Origin: Mycobacterium genavense ATCC 51234
GTDB lineage: Bacteria > Actinomycetota > Actinomycetes > Mycobacteriales > Mycobacteriaceae
Length of the DNA stretch: 64,000 nucleotides
NCBI RefSeq assembly: GCF_000526915.1
Contig: NZ_JAGZ01000001.1
Coordinates: forward strand, 744,001-808,000
Reading direction: 5' to 3'
Under the pieces are notes generated by a model. That model was not told where the DNA came from and searched no databases. It saw only the letters and a program-made list of their open reading frames with translations. The position numbers were made by a program, and so were the translations under genes. Shown here one piece after another: positions 10,144 through 18,741 of this stretch (position 1 is its first letter; every line of letters starts with the position of its first letter).

Positions 10144-10830
10144 TCAGCGCGTCGGCGTGTTCAGCAGTTGACGCACTTCGTCGTCGCTGACTTGGTGAAA
10201 GTCGCCGTAGACCTGTCCCACCGCTTCGAATCCCGGCGGCATCGTCGCGCACACGACGTCGTCGGCGACCTGGGCGAGTTCCTGGCAGACCGACTGCGGT
10301 CCGACCGGCACCGCGACGACGATCGACTGCGGCCCGGCTGCCCGGATCGCCCGGACGGCGGCCAGCATGCTTGCGCCGGTGGCGATGCCGTCGTCGACCA
10401 GGATCACGATCTTGCCCGCCGGATCGGCGATCGGACGACCCCCTCGATACGCCTGCTCGCGCCGCGTCAGCTCGGCCGTCTCGTTGTCGATGACCTCACG
10501 CACCTGCTCGTCGGTGATGTGCAGGCTGGACACCACGTTGTCGTTCATCACCACGCCGCCGCCGCTGGCCAGCGCGCCCATCGCGAGCTCCGACCAGCGC
10601 GGCACCCCGAGCTTGCGAACCAGGAACACATCCAGCGGGGCGTGCAGCGCCGAGGCGATCTCCCAGGCGACCGGAAGGCCGCCGCGCGCCAGCCCGAGCA
10701 CCAGCACGTTGTCCTTGTCGCGGTAAGCCGTCAGCTGCTCGGCCAGCGCGCGACCGGCTTCGTGGCGGTCCACGAAGCTTCGTGAGGATCGCGGCGCCGT
10801 GCGGCGGAGAAAGCCGTTGCGTGGATTCAT
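10144..10830 (-). CDS. Phosphoribosyltransferase-domain protein (Rv2143-like)
   Basis: 228 residues with a type I phosphoribosyltransferase fold. The PRPP-binding motif [14 protein letters not shown] is at 141-153, and [15 protein letters not shown] and KLGVPRWSE mark the N-terminal half. Such stand-alone proteins are frequent in actinobacteria, often annotated as putative PRTases of unknown substrate. It is on the opposite strand to the division cluster. The conserved domain begins at SFVDRHEAG (residue 18), so a shorter start is possible. Confidence 0.8.
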   Translation of the reverse strand: MNPRNGFLRRTAPRSSRSFVDRHEAGRALAEQLTAYRDKDNVLVLGLARGGLPVAWEIASALHAPLDVFLVRKLGVPRWSELAMGALASGGGVVMNDNVVSSLHITDEQVREVIDNETAELTRREQAYRGGRPIADPAGKIVILVDDGIATGASMLAAVRAIRAAGPQSIVVAVPVGPQSVCQELAQVADDVVCATMPPGFEAVGQVYGDFHQVSDDEVRQLLNTPTR

Positions 10831-11234
10831 CGTTAGTGGCCAAGCTTACGCGCCCCGCTCACGTTGATCGAATATCTTACGTATCAAAGGGATTGGCAGG
10901 CGAGCATCGCACTCCGCCAATACATTGGTTGTGTCCCTGCGGTTGTGTCCCTGCGAAATCGATGGTGCTCGGCTTCGAGTACCATCACGCGGACACGGCC
11001 CGCCGACCGCTGCCGCGGGGTGGTCGCCTTGTTATTGCGTGACGGTGTCGGCCGGCCGGCCGATTCTCGTTGACGGACAAGCGATTACCGTCGACCGCAT
11101 CCACGATTGCGGTCCGCGTGTGCTGAGCCGCGCCGCCGACGACGTCGCCGACTGTGCCGGCGAGATACTCGTGCAACGCAGCACCGATATCGTCACGTAG
11201 CGCAGCTACACGCACCCGTCGATGCCCGAGGGGT
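10831..11234. other. Intergenic stretch without a recognisable gene
   Basis: About 400 bp. In M. tuberculosis the parDE2 toxin-antitoxin pair occupies the equivalent spot; nothing resembling either protein is encoded here. Short open frames exist on both strands (for example 10985-11215 on the minus strand) but have no convincing start, ribosome binding site or family resemblance. A 14-bp direct repeat lies at 10927-10954. It looks like decayed or replaced sequence. Confidence 0.5.
10927..10954. repeat. 14-bp tandem duplication
   Basis: Two adjacent perfect copies of GGTTGTGTCCCTGC at 10927-10940 and 10941-10954, in a non-coding stretch. Confidence 0.8.
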
Positions 11235-11319
11235 GAGTCCGCGCCATAGGTGACACATGAGTCGCGTCATGGGTGACAGCTGTGCCGATATCGGATGAGT
11301 CGCGTAATAGGTGCGACAC
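11235..11319 (+). repeat. Left end repeats of the IS481-type relic
   Basis: Three direct copies of a roughly 21-bp motif: degenerate at 11235-11255, good at 11259-11279, degenerate at 11297-11319. They match, in inverse orientation, the two copies at the right end. Confidence 0.75.
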
Positions 11320-11609
11320 CGCGCCCACCCCGCCAGACTCACCCCCGAACAGGCCTACCTGGCCCGACCCAAAGCCACCCCACCGGCCAACCCCAACCGC
11401 AATTTCGCATCCGCCACGACACCGTCGACCAATGCGGCAAACTCACCCTGCGCCACGCCAGCCGCCTACACCACCTCGGCATCGGCCGCACCCACGCCCA
11501 TACCCCAGTCCTGATCCTGGTGACCACCCACACCGTCACCGTCATCAGCAAAACCGGCTACCACGTCCTGAGCAGCCACCACATCGACCCCGACAAAAAC
11601 TGCTGGTGA
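11310..11609 (+). pseudogene. IS481-family transposase, C-terminal remnant
   Basis: Translation gives the tail of IS481-type transposases. RLTPEQAYLARPKA in one frame is followed, after a frameshift near 11400, by RHDTVDQCGKLTLRHASR and GIGRTHAHTPVLILV. The catalytic DDE region is missing. The reading frame runs into the IS3 left end at 11607. If the IS3 unit and one 4-bp duplicate are removed, the frame continues through 12921 to a TAA at 12961-12963. This shows the IS3 element inserted inside this gene. Non-functional. Confidence 0.75.
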
Positions 11610-11628
11610 AGTACCCCAGGTTTTGTTC

Positions 11629-12553
11629 CTACTCGGTTGCGAGGGCCGGGGTTGGCTGGCTCGCGGGGTGTGAGGTGCCGGTGAGGGCGGCCTCGTACTC
11701 GGCTGGGGTTTGGTAGCCGAGGGCTTCGTGCAGGCGTTCCTGGTTGTACCAGGCCACCCATTCAGCGGTCGAGAGTTCGACGTCGTCGATGCACCGCCAC
11801 GGTTTGCCGCGGTTGATTAACTCGGTCTTGTAGGCGGCGTTGACTGCCTCGGCGAGGGCGTTGTCGTAACTATCCCCACGTGAGCCGACCAAGGGGGCGA
11901 TCCCGAGTTCGGCCAGTCGGTCGGTATAGGCCAGCGATAGGTACTGCGATCCGCGGTCGGAGTGATGCACTAACTCAGATAGAGTCGAGTTCGACTGCCA
12001 CACGGCATGATTGAAGGCCTGCAATGGGAGATCCTCGGTGCGCATGGTCGCCGCGACCGCCCACCCGACGATCTTTTTGGTGCACGCATCGGTGACGAAC
12101 GCGGTGTAGCAGAATCCCTGCCAGGTCCGCACGAAGGTGATGTCGGCCACCCACAAACGGTTCGGTATCGAGGCCTTGAACTGGCGGTTGACCAGATCAG
12201 CCGGCCGGGTAGCGGCGGGGTCGGTGATCGTGGTGAACACCGGTTTTCCGCGCTGCAGACCACGCAGCCCGGCCTTTTTCATCAGCCGGCGGGTCTGCTC
12301 GCGACCCATGTTCCAGCCCCGCCGTTTCATGGCCTGGTGCATCTTTTTGACCCCGTAGACCGAGTAATTCTGCTCGTGCACGTGCGCAGGTCGGCGATCA
12401 GCTGCTCATCGCGGATCTCACGGTCCGACGGTGGCCGCGTGCGCGCGGCCCGATAACCGCGGGAGGTGAGAAATCCCGAAATAGCGCCCGCAGCACGCGG
12501 CAGATGAGCTCGACCCCGAACTGATCGCGGTGGGTGTCGATGTAGGCGATCAT
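11629..12553 (-). pseudogene. IS3-family OrfB transposase, frameshifted
   Basis: The integrase core is intact from 12381 down to 11629. WVADITFV carries the first Asp, HHSDRGSQY the second, and NALAEAVNAAYKTELI the Glu of the DDE triad. The natural start ATG 12553 overlaps the orfA stop (ATGA). The N-terminal part MIAYIDTHRDQFGVELICRV, then AISGFLTSRGYRAARTRPPSD, then REIRDEQLIADLR lies in three different frames before VHEQNYSVYGVKK. This means three small indels, near 12485, 12430 and 12385. The stop is only 1 bp inside the left inverted repeat. Confidence 0.8.
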
Positions 12554-12867
12554 TTCGTCGCGGCGCGGTCGAGCTCCGCAGCGAAAAACGCGGAGGCGGA
12601 CTTCAAAATCTCGTTAGCCCTGCGCAATTCAAGATTCTCGCGCTTGAGCCAGCGGATCTCGGCATGCTCGGAGCTGGTCGTGCCGGGCCGCTCACCGGCA
12701 TCGACTTGGGCCTTGCGCCGCCACCGGCGCACCGACTCCTGCGCGACACCGAGTTTGCTAGCCACCGACTTGATGGCTTCGAACTCAGAAACATCGGCGG
12801 TTTCCATCATGGTGTCCACCAACCGCACCGCGCGCTGGCGAAACTCTAGCGAATACTGACGAGGCAT
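12550..12867 (-). CDS. IS3-family OrfA, helix-turn-helix subunit
   Basis: 105 residues starting MPRQYSLEFRQRAVRLVDTM, the typical IS3 OrfA N-terminus. A helix-turn-helix (about VASKLGVAQESVRRWRRKA) is followed by a leucine-zipper-like helix IRWLKRENLELRRANEILK. It binds the element ends and joins OrfB by -1 frameshifting in intact members. The start at 12867 is preferred to an upstream in-frame ATG because it matches the family N-terminus and keeps the gene inside the element. Intact here. Confidence 0.87.
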   Translation of the reverse strand: MPRQYSLEFRQRAVRLVDTMMETADVSEFEAIKSVASKLGVAQESVRRWRRKAQVDAGERPGTTSSEHAEIRWLKRENLELRRANEILKSASAFFAAELDRAATK

Positions 12868-12959
12868 AGCGTCCAATCCTCCATATAAGGATCGGAACAA
12901 AACCTGGGGTAGTTCACTGGCGCAACCAAAACAAAAACCCCGACCCATGGCCGGGGAAT

Positions 12960-13003
12960 CTGTAACCCATGACGCGACTCATCTGTCACCCATGACGCGA
13001 CTC
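12960..13003 (-). repeat. Right end repeats of the IS481-type relic
   Basis: Two tandem copies of CTGTMACCCATGACGCGACTC at 12960-12980 and 12983-13003, differing by one base and separated by AT. They are the inverse of the left-end copies at 11259 and 11297. Confidence 0.75.
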
Positions 13004-13013
13004 ATCACACGCG

Positions 13014-13099
13014 TGTCCGAGGGGGGACTTGAACCCCCACGCCCATTAGTAGGGCACTAGCACCTCAAGCTAGCGCGTCTGCCATTCCGCCACTCGGAC
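13014..13099 (-). tRNA. tRNA-Leu (anticodon GAG)
   Basis: The minus strand folds as an 86-nt class II tRNA. The acceptor arms GTCCGAG/CTCGGAC pair perfectly with discriminator A. The anticodon stem CTAGC/GCTAG encloses loop TTGAGGT (anticodon GAG). There is a long variable arm of tRNA-Leu type and a T arm GGGGGTTCAAGTCCCCC. CCA is not encoded. The IS481-type relic ends 10 bp beyond its 3' end. Confidence 0.95.
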
Positions 13100-13231
13100 C
13101 AGACCAACGAGAGTTGGCAGCTAAGGCTAGCGGATCGGCCCGCGCGGACCCAACTTAGCTCGCCGACAGCGCGACCTCCGTGCCTGCGCTGCCCGAGCCG
13201 GGCAACCCGGGCAGTGGTAGGAAAGGTGGTT

Positions 13232-14578
13232 GTGACAGTTGAGACCGGCGCTCCCAACCATCCGAGTGACGATGTGGTCGAAGTTGTCAGCAGGCTGATC
13301 CGGTTCGATACCACCAACACTGGTGATCCAGAGACCACCCAGGGCGAGGCCGAATGCGCCAACTGGGTCGCCGAGCAGCTGGCCGCCGTCGGCTACCAGC
13401 CCGAATATCTCGAGTCCGGCGGTGCCGGGCGGGCCAACGTGTTCGTCCGCCTAAAGGGCGCCGACAGCTCGCGCGGCGCCCTGCTGATCCACGGCCACCT
13501 CGACGTCGTGCCGGCCGAACCCGCCGACTGGAGCGTGCACCCGTTTTCCGGCGCCGTCGAGGACGGCTATGTCTGGGGCCGCGGCGCGGTCGACATGAAA
13601 GACATGGTCGGCATGATGATCGTCGTCGCCCGCCAGCTGAAACAGGCGGGCATCGTGCCGCCACGCGATCTGGTGTTCGCGTTCGTGGCCGACGAGGAGC
13701 ACGGCGGCCGGTACGGCGCACACTGGCTGGTCGACAACCGCCCGGACCTGTTCGAAGGCGTCACCGAGGCGATCGGCGAAGTGGGCGGTTTCTCGCTGAC
13801 CGTGCCGCGCCACGACGGGGGCGAACGCCGGCTGTACCTGATCGAGACGGCCGAGAAGGGCATGCAGTGGATGAAGCTGACCGCCCGGGGGCAGGCGGGG
13901 CACGGCTCGATGGCCAACGATCGCAACGCGGTCACGCTGCTCGCCGAGGCGGTCGCCCGCATCGGCCGGCACCAATTTCCGCTGGTGCTCACCGACACCG
14001 TCGTCGAGTTCCTGGGCGCCATCAGCGACGAGACCGGCCTGACCTTCGACACCGACTCCGACGATCTGGAGGGCGTGATCGACAAGCTCGGCCCGATGGC
14101 GCGGATGCTGAAGACGATCGTGCGCGACACCGCCAACCCGACCATGCTGAAGGCCGGCTACAAGGCCAACGTGATACCCGGGACGGCAGAAGCCGTGATC
14201 GACTGCCGCGTGCTGCCCGGCCGCCAGGCCGCCTTCGAAGCCGAGATCGACGAGTTGCTCGGCCCGGACGTCACCCGGGAGTGGATCCGGGACTTGCCGT
14301 CCTACGAGACCACCTTCGACGGCGACCTCGTCGACGCCATGAACGCCGCGGTGCTGGCCGTCGACCCGGCCGGACGCACGGTGCCCTATATGCTCTCCGG
14401 TGGTACCGATGCGAAAGCGTTCGCGCGCGTGGGAATTCGCTGCTTCGGCTTCTCGCCGCTGCGGTTGCCACCGGAATTGGATTTCGCGTCGCTGTTCCAC
14501 GGCGTCGACGAGCGGGTACCCGTCGATGCGCTGCGGTTCGGCGCCGACGTGCTGGCCCACTTCCTGACCCACTGCTAG
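13232..14578 (+). CDS. M20-family metallopeptidase (Rv2141c-like dipeptidase/deacylase)
   Basis: 448 residues, the length I recall for the M. tuberculosis protein. Family motifs are [13 protein letters not shown] (first zinc His/Asp), [15 protein letters not shown] (bridging Asp), FVADEEHGG (catalytic Glu pair) and the dimerisation domain starting [24 protein letters not shown] 13232 is chosen over an upstream in-frame GTG at 13214 because TAGGAAAGG lies just before it. It is a cytoplasmic zinc peptidase or amidohydrolase; the substrate is unknown. The PEBP gene follows 28 bp downstream. Confidence 0.85.
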   Translation: MTVETGAPNHPSDDVVEVVSRLIRFDTTNTGDPETTQGEAECANWVAEQLAAVGYQPEYLESGGAGRANVFVRLKGADSSRGALLIHGHLDVVPAEPADWSVHPFSGAVEDGYVWGRGAVDMKDMVGMMIVVARQLKQAGIVPPRDLVFAFVADEEHGGRYGAHWLVDNRPDLFEGVTEAIGEVGGFSLTVPRHDGGERRLYLIETAEKGMQWMKLTARGQAGHGSMANDRNAVTLLAEAVARIGRHQFPLVLTDTVVEFLGAISDETGLTFDTDSDDLEGVIDKLGPMARMLKTIVRDTANPTMLKAGYKANVIPGTAEAVIDCRVLPGRQAAFEAEIDELLGPDVTREWIRDLPSYETTFDGDLVDAMNAAVLAVDPAGRTVPYMLSGGTDAKAFARVGIRCFGFSPLRLPPELDFASLFHGVDERVPVDALRFGADVLAHFLTHC

Positions 14579-14606
14579 AAATCAACGCCAAACGAGAGGA
14601 CTCTCA

Positions 14607-15137
14607 ATGAGCAAGACGGCCGACCCGTACGACGCGCTACCCAAACTGCCGTCGTTCACCCTGACCTCGACCTCGATCACCGACGGTCAGCCACTGGCCA
14701 AAGCGCAGGTAAGCGGGATCATGGGCGCCGGGGGAGAAGACGTCAGCCCGCAGCTGAGCTGGTCGGGATTCCCCGCCGAGACGCGCAGCTTCGCGGTCAC
14801 CGTCTATGACCCCGACGCCCCGACACTGTCCGGCTTCTGGCACTGGGCCGTGGCCAACCTGCCCGCCGACGTCACCGAGCTGCCCGCGGATGCGGGCGAC
14901 GGGCGCGAGCTGCCCGGCGGCGCACAGCAACTGGTCAACGATGCCGGTATGCGGCGCTTCATCGGTGCCGCGCCGCCGCCCGGGCACGGCCCCCATCGCT
15001 ACTACGTCGCGGTGCACGCCGTCGACGTCGACAAGCTCGACCTCAGCGAGGACGCCAGCCCGGCGTTTCTCGGCTGCAACCTGTTCCAGCACGCGATCGC
15101 GCGGGCCTACATTTACGGCACCTACGAACAGAACTAG
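14607..15137 (+). CDS. PEBP/YbhB-family protein (Rv2140c-like)
   Basis: 176 residues, the length I recall for Rv2140c (TB18.6). It has the phosphatidylethanolamine-binding signature [12 protein letters not shown] and, further on, [17 protein letters not shown] with [13 protein letters not shown]. These form the anion/phosphate pocket of the fold. The Rv2140c protein has been shown to bind such ligands; the cellular role is unclear. GAGAGGA precedes the ATG. The next gene starts immediately after the stop. Confidence 0.9.
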   Translation: MSKTADPYDALPKLPSFTLTSTSITDGQPLAKAQVSGIMGAGGEDVSPQLSWSGFPAETRSFAVTVYDPDAPTLSGFWHWAVANLPADVTELPADAGDGRELPGGAQQLVNDAGMRRFIGAAPPPGHGPHRYYVAVHAVDVDKLDLSEDASPAFLGCNLFQHAIARAYIYGTYEQN

Positions 15138-15722
15138 GTGAAACCTCGCGCGTGTGTGCTCGTCCTGCCGGGCGGGCGCGTGCGCAGCGACGAGGCGTCG
15201 CGGTGGTGGCAGGGCGCCAACGTCCGGATGACGTTGGTCGCCGCCGCCCTGCGGTACCGGCTGGGCCGCGGCGTCGAGGTGCGACTGGTCCGGTATCGGC
15301 TGCGCGGATGGAACAGTCCACGTTACGACGCGGTCGCCGACGCCCGCGCGGTGCTGGATGATGTCCGTCGCCGGTTCGAGCCGAAAAGCATTGTGGTGGT
15401 TGGACATTCGATGGGCGGTCGTGTCGCGACGCGGTTGGCCGCCGGTGGGCAGGTCGGCGTCGTCGTCGCACTCGCGCCGTACTGGCCCCGCGACGACGGT
15501 GATCTCATTCCGCCGTCGACCCGGCTGCTGGTCGTGCATGGCACCGCCGACACCCGCACCGATCCGCACGCCTCGCGCGTCCAGACGCTGCGAGCGCGCC
15601 AGCGCGGGGTCGACGCCCAGTGGGTGGGCATCGAGGGCGAGGGCCATGCCATGTTGCGGCGCGCGGGTGAATGGCACCGGCACACCGCGGACTTCGTCGC
15701 CGCATATCTGGCCGATGTGTAA
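15138..15722 (+). CDS. Alpha/beta-hydrolase
   Basis: 194 residues with the nucleophile elbow GHSMGG (Ser91), an acid candidate in VVHGTADTRTD and a C-terminal His in EGEGHAML, in the order Ser-Asp-His. GTG 15138 directly follows the PEBP stop codon, suggesting translational coupling. Not present at this place in M. tuberculosis as I recall it. It could be a dienelactone-hydrolase-like or general esterase; the substrate cannot be told from sequence. Convergent with pyrD. Confidence 0.78.
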   Translation: MKPRACVLVLPGGRVRSDEASRWWQGANVRMTLVAAALRYRLGRGVEVRLVRYRLRGWNSPRYDAVADARAVLDDVRRRFEPKSIVVVGHSMGGRVATRLAAGGQVGVVVALAPYWPRDDGDLIPPSTRLLVVHGTADTRTDPHASRVQTLRARQRGVDAQWVGIEGEGHAMLRRAGEWHRHTADFVAAYLADV

Positions 15723-15850
15723 TCAAACGTCCCGTCGCAACGGCTGGTCGCAAGCGAAAAGGCTTGCCGCCCAGCGTCTTCCATCACCCGAGAAGCTGTC
15801 GTGCGACGGCGACGACGAGATGACGAGGCAGACGCAGATGGCGGCGCGGC

Positions 15851-16948
15851 CTAGTCCGCCGGCCGCCCCCGGCGCGCGGCCGACCCGACCGCATCGCTCA
15901 GCGAGGCGAACCCGCCGTCGTGTAGCCGTCGCGCGATGCCGTCGTGAATGTGCTTGGGCCACAAGCCGCCTGAATTGACGAAGCCGGTGTAGCCTTGCAG
16001 CAGCGATGCGCCGGCGGTGATCCGCTCCCACGCGTCGTCGGCGGTCTCGATGCCCCCGACGCTGATCAACACCAGCCGATCGCCGACCCGGCTATACAGC
16101 CGGCGCAGCACCTCGACGGCGCGATGTGCCACCGGCGGCCCGGAGATGCCGCCGGGTCCCAGCTCGTCGACCCCCGGTGTGCGCAGGCCGTCGCGCGACA
16201 CCGTGGTGTTGGTCGCGACGATGCCGGCCAGCCCCAGCTCGACGGCCAGGTCCGCGATGTCGTCGACGTCGGCATCGGAGACGTCCGGTGCGATCTTGAC
16301 CAGCACCGGCACCGACGTCTCGGCGAGGACCGCCGACAGGATGGGGCGCAGCGACTCGACCGCCTGCAGATCACGCAGGCCCGGGGTGTTCGGCGAGCTG
16401 ACATTGACCACCAGATACGACGCCAGCGGGCCGACCAGCCGGGCGCTGGCCCGGTAATCCGCGACGGCGTCGGCGGCCGGGGTGGCCTTCGACTTGCCGA
16501 TGTTCACCCCGATCGGCACGTCCGGCCGATGACGCGCCAGGCGGGTCGCCAGCTCCCCGGCGCCGTGGTTGTTGAACCCCATCCTGTTCAGCAACGCTCG
16601 ATCCTCGGGCAGCCGGAACAGGCGCGGAGCCGGGTTGCCGGGCTGCGGATGGGCGGTGACGGTCCCGACCTCGGCGTAACCGAAACCCAGGGCGCCCCAG
16701 GTGCGCAGCCCCAAGCCGTCCTTGTCGAACCCGGCGGCCAACCCCAGCGGCGCGGGGAAGCGCACCCCGAAGACCGTGCTGGCCAACACCGGGTCGGCCG
16801 GGCCCAGCAACCGGTGCAACAGCCGACGCGGCAGCCCGACCGCGGTCGCGGCACGCAGAGCGGCGAAAACCAGGGTGTGAATGCGTTCGGGCGGGATCAG
16901 GAAGAACAGCCGGCGCAGCAGACCGTACACGCCGCCGCCCGCCGTCAC
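15851..16948 (-). CDS. pyrD: PyrD, dihydroorotate dehydrogenase (class 2)
   Basis: 365 residues. An N-terminal hydrophobic helix region ([20 protein letters not shown]) is typical of the quinone-dependent, membrane-associated class 2 enzyme. FMN-barrel motifs are [30 protein letters not shown] and [15 protein letters not shown] (with the class 2 catalytic Ser). ISVGGI and LLQGYTGFV lie in the C-terminal phosphate-binding region. It oxidises dihydroorotate to orotate in pyrimidine synthesis, passing electrons to menaquinone. The start overlaps the preceding DUF5703 gene by 4 bp. Confidence 0.95.
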   Translation of the reverse strand: MTAGGGVYGLLRRLFFLIPPERIHTLVFAALRAATAVGLPRRLLHRLLGPADPVLASTVFGVRFPAPLGLAAGFDKDGLGLRTWGALGFGYAEVGTVTAHPQPGNPAPRLFRLPEDRALLNRMGFNNHGAGELATRLARHRPDVPIGVNIGKSKATPAADAVADYRASARLVGPLASYLVVNVSSPNTPGLRDLQAVESLRPILSAVLAETSVPVLVKIAPDVSDADVDDIADLAVELGLAGIVATNTTVSRDGLRTPGVDELGPGGISGPPVAHRAVEVLRRLYSRVGDRLVLISVGGIETADDAWERITAGASLLQGYTGFVNSGGLWPKHIHDGIARRLHDGGFASLSDAVGSAARRGRPAD

Positions 16949-17199
16949 AGTTCCGCCTGATCAGGCCGTCGGTCGCTGAGTCGAGATTTCTTGCGGCGCA
17001 ACAACACTCGTCTACTGCCGTCGTTATACAGCCGCACTCTGGTCAGCTCCCAGCCCCGGTATTCGGCCTCGATGGACAGCCGGGTGGACGCGCTCAGCCG
17101 GGTCACGTCCGGCGGCAGGCACAGCGGCACCCACTCGTAGTCGTCGGACATGTCCGAGACCCAGCCGGCCGGTAGCCGACTCCACCGCGGCGCCGTCAA
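16945..17199 (-). CDS. DUF5703-type small conserved protein
   Basis: 84 residues, with conserved core [22 protein letters not shown] and a basic C-terminal half ending RRKKSRLS. No membrane segment or catalytic motif. It overlaps the pyrD start downstream by 4 bp and the lppL stop upstream by 4 bp, so lppL, this gene and pyrD form one minus-strand operon. Function unknown. Confidence 0.72.
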   Translation of the reverse strand: MTAPRWSRLPAGWVSDMSDDYEWVPLCLPPDVTRLSASTRLSIEAEYRGWELTRVRLYNDGSRRVLLRRKKSRLSDRRPDQAEL

Positions 17200-18245
17200 C
17201 GCGGTCCCGCCGCGTGCTCGATGACCTGGACCCCCGCGCCGGACCCCGATACCACGTATAAGGTGTCCGAGGCCTCGTCAAAGGCCAGCGAGTTGGGTTG
17301 CTGCACGGTTGGGTAACGCACCTTTTCGACGGGAATTCCGGTTGACAAATCGTAACCAATAACCATATTCGATGCGGTTTGAGACACCCAGGCCAAGTCG
17401 CGCGAACCGGCCAATCCGTAGGGGGTCTGCCGCACCGGGTAGGCCTGCCGCAGGATCAGCGGGTCGACGCCGTACACCAGCAGCTCGTCGCCACGTGTGT
17501 CGGCCACCAGGACGCGGCCCACCGGGTCGGCGGCCATCGTGGTCGCGCCCGCGCCGGCCCGCAGCGACTGCGCGACACGGCCATCGGCGCCGATCGTCGT
17601 CACCGAGGTCTGCCCGCGATCCAGGACCACGGTCGTATTCCCCTGTGTGACAAGCCAATCAACCCGAGCGAAGATCTTCTTCCGGTTCTCGACGGCCGCG
17701 CCGCCGGACGCCAGGATGTACACCGCGCCGTCGGCGCTGCCCAGCACCAGTTTGCCGTCGGCCCGGCGCGCGATCGCGGTGAACTCCACGCTCGCCGCAT
17801 CGGCGACGTTCGCCCGCGTGGCGTGGCCGGCGGCCAGATCGACGGCGAAATAACCGCCGCGGGCGGCCAGGTAGGCCGTGCCGTGGCCGTCTCCGGTGAT
17901 CGCGGTCGCCGGCCCGGGCAGTCCGACCATCCGAGCCGCGAGCTGGCCCGGCCCGAGCACCGCGACGCTGGCGGACGCGTCCAAAGAGGCGCCGGGGGTC
18001 AACACCGCCAGCTGGTGAGTGGCGTCGTCAAACACCGTCGCTGCCCCGACGGCGGCCAGCGGCCGCACCGCGCCGGCGGGATGCTGCGACGTCGGCGGCG
18101 ACTGGGCCGGACGGGCCGCTTCGATGGTCGGCGGGGCGCTGTCGAGTGGATTCGATGAACAACCACCGACCAAAGTCAGCAAAGTTATCAGGCCAACGAA
18201 ACGTCGTTGAACTGCTCGTTCTTTAGTCTCGCGATGTGATAGCAA
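17196..18245 (-). CDS. lppL: LppL, lipoprotein with beta-propeller-like repeats
   Basis: About 349 residues. A short signal peptide ends in the lipobox LVGGC (Cys29 from the chosen start), so it is lipid-anchored outside the membrane. The mature part has repeated YVTN/propeller-like blades such as GYDLSTGIPVEKVRYP and LAFDEASDTLYVVSGSG. The start is uncertain: no ATG or GTG lies just upstream of the signal peptide, and TTG 18245 is the best placed; a longer frame reaches 18506. M. tuberculosis LppL (Rv2138) is about 358 residues. Function unknown; co-operonic with pyrD. Confidence 0.82.
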   Translation of the reverse strand: MLSHRETKERAVQRRFVGLITLLTLVGGCSSNPLDSAPPTIEAARPAQSPPTSQHPAGAVRPLAAVGAATVFDDATHQLAVLTPGASLDASASVAVLGPGQLAARMVGLPGPATAITGDGHGTAYLAARGGYFAVDLAAGHATRANVADAASVEFTAIARRADGKLVLGSADGAVYILASGGAAVENRKKIFARVDWLVTQGNTTVVLDRGQTSVTTIGADGRVAQSLRAGAGATTMAADPVGRVLVADTRGDELLVYGVDPLILRQAYPVRQTPYGLAGSRDLAWVSQTASNMVIGYDLSTGIPVEKVRYPTVQQPNSLAFDEASDTLYVVSGSGAGVQVIEHAAGPR

Positions 18246-18262
18246 CAACCAACCTTGAATCG

Positions 18263-18306
18263 GCGGACGTGGAATACAAATTCTGCGGACGTGGAATACA
18301 AATTCT
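18263..18306. repeat. 22-bp perfect tandem duplication
   Basis: Two identical adjacent 22-bp units, 18263-18284 and 18285-18306, each beginning GCGGACGTGGAATAC. They lie between the divergent lppL and 18378 genes, in the likely promoter region. The unit length equals that of the repeat array at 53329-53415, but the sequences differ. Confidence 0.95.
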
Positions 18307-18377
18307 AAGGAACGGTTGCGCATCCAATAGGGCCATGTCGCCCACATACGGCCGTACTGGAGAGGTATGGTCGGGTT

Positions 18378-18680
18378 ATGACCGTCATCGCTGACCGGCA
18401 TACCGCAGACAAAGAGTTTGCTGTCGAAGACATTTCGACAGGAATCTTTGCGAGCGGATACGGGCAAGTTGGTGATGGGCGCAGCTTTTCGTTTCGCATC
18501 GAGCATCGCTCACTCGTCGTCGAAGTTTACCGGCCGTACCTGAACGGGCCCGTTCCGCAGGCCGAGGATGTGGTCGCGACGGCGGTGCGGGGTCTGGTCG
18601 ACATCGATGTCACCGACGAGCGCAGTCTGATCGCGGCGGTGCGTGACGCGGTGGCCGCAGCGGTCCCCGTCTCGCGCTGA
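18378..18680 (+). CDS. Conserved hypothetical protein (positional equivalent of Rv2137c)
   Basis: 100 residues, not assigned to a family. It has alternating strands and one C-terminal helix ([19 protein letters not shown]) and no signal peptide or membrane segment. It lies just upstream of uppP on the same strand and divergent from lppL, which matches Rv2137c in M. tuberculosis. The 22-bp duplication upstream may affect its promoter. Confidence 0.6.
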   Translation: MTVIADRHTADKEFAVEDISTGIFASGYGQVGDGRSFSFRIEHRSLVVEVYRPYLNGPVPQAEDVVATAVRGLVDIDVTDERSLIAAVRDAVAAAVPVSR

Positions 18681-18741
18681 TCGCCTCCATAAGCCACGAC
18701 CAGCGTTCGGTACGGTCGTCGTCGTGACAGCGGTGCCGGCG

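Larger units (their letters stand above)
11607..12916 (-). mobile_element. IS3-family insertion sequence (1310 bp)
   Basis: Delimited by 23-bp inverted repeats with one mismatch: 11607-11629, beginning TGAAGTACCCCAGG, and 12894-12916, whose reverse complement begins TGAACTACCCCAGG. It is flanked by a direct repeat CTGG (11603-11606 and 12917-12920), the target duplication. It encodes orfA (helix-turn-helix) and orfB (integrase core) in the usual overlapping arrangement on the minus strand. OrfB is frameshifted near its N-terminus, so this copy is probably inactive unless helped in trans. Confidence 0.9.
11235..13003. mobile_element. Relic IS481-type element, internally deleted and interrupted by an IS3-family element
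   Basis: The unit is bounded by inverted copies of GAGTCGCGTCATGGGTGACA. On the left the copies are at 11259 plus degenerate ones at 11235 and 11297; on the right they are in reverse orientation at 12960-12980 and 12983-13003. Between them lies only the C-terminal end of an IS481/integrase-type transposase, itself split by the IS3 element at 11607-12916. The N-terminal catalytic part is absent, so the element cannot move by itself. Its right edge stops 10 bp from the 3' end of tRNA-Leu. The family is assigned from the transposase tail; the exact element is not named. Confidence 0.75.

Noticed and set aside
14637..15683. Long minus-strand open frame opposite the PEBP and hydrolase genes
   Set aside because: GC-rich mirror frame: composition is Arg/Pro/Gly/His-rich with no family motifs, while the plus-strand genes show clear motifs and ribosome binding sites.
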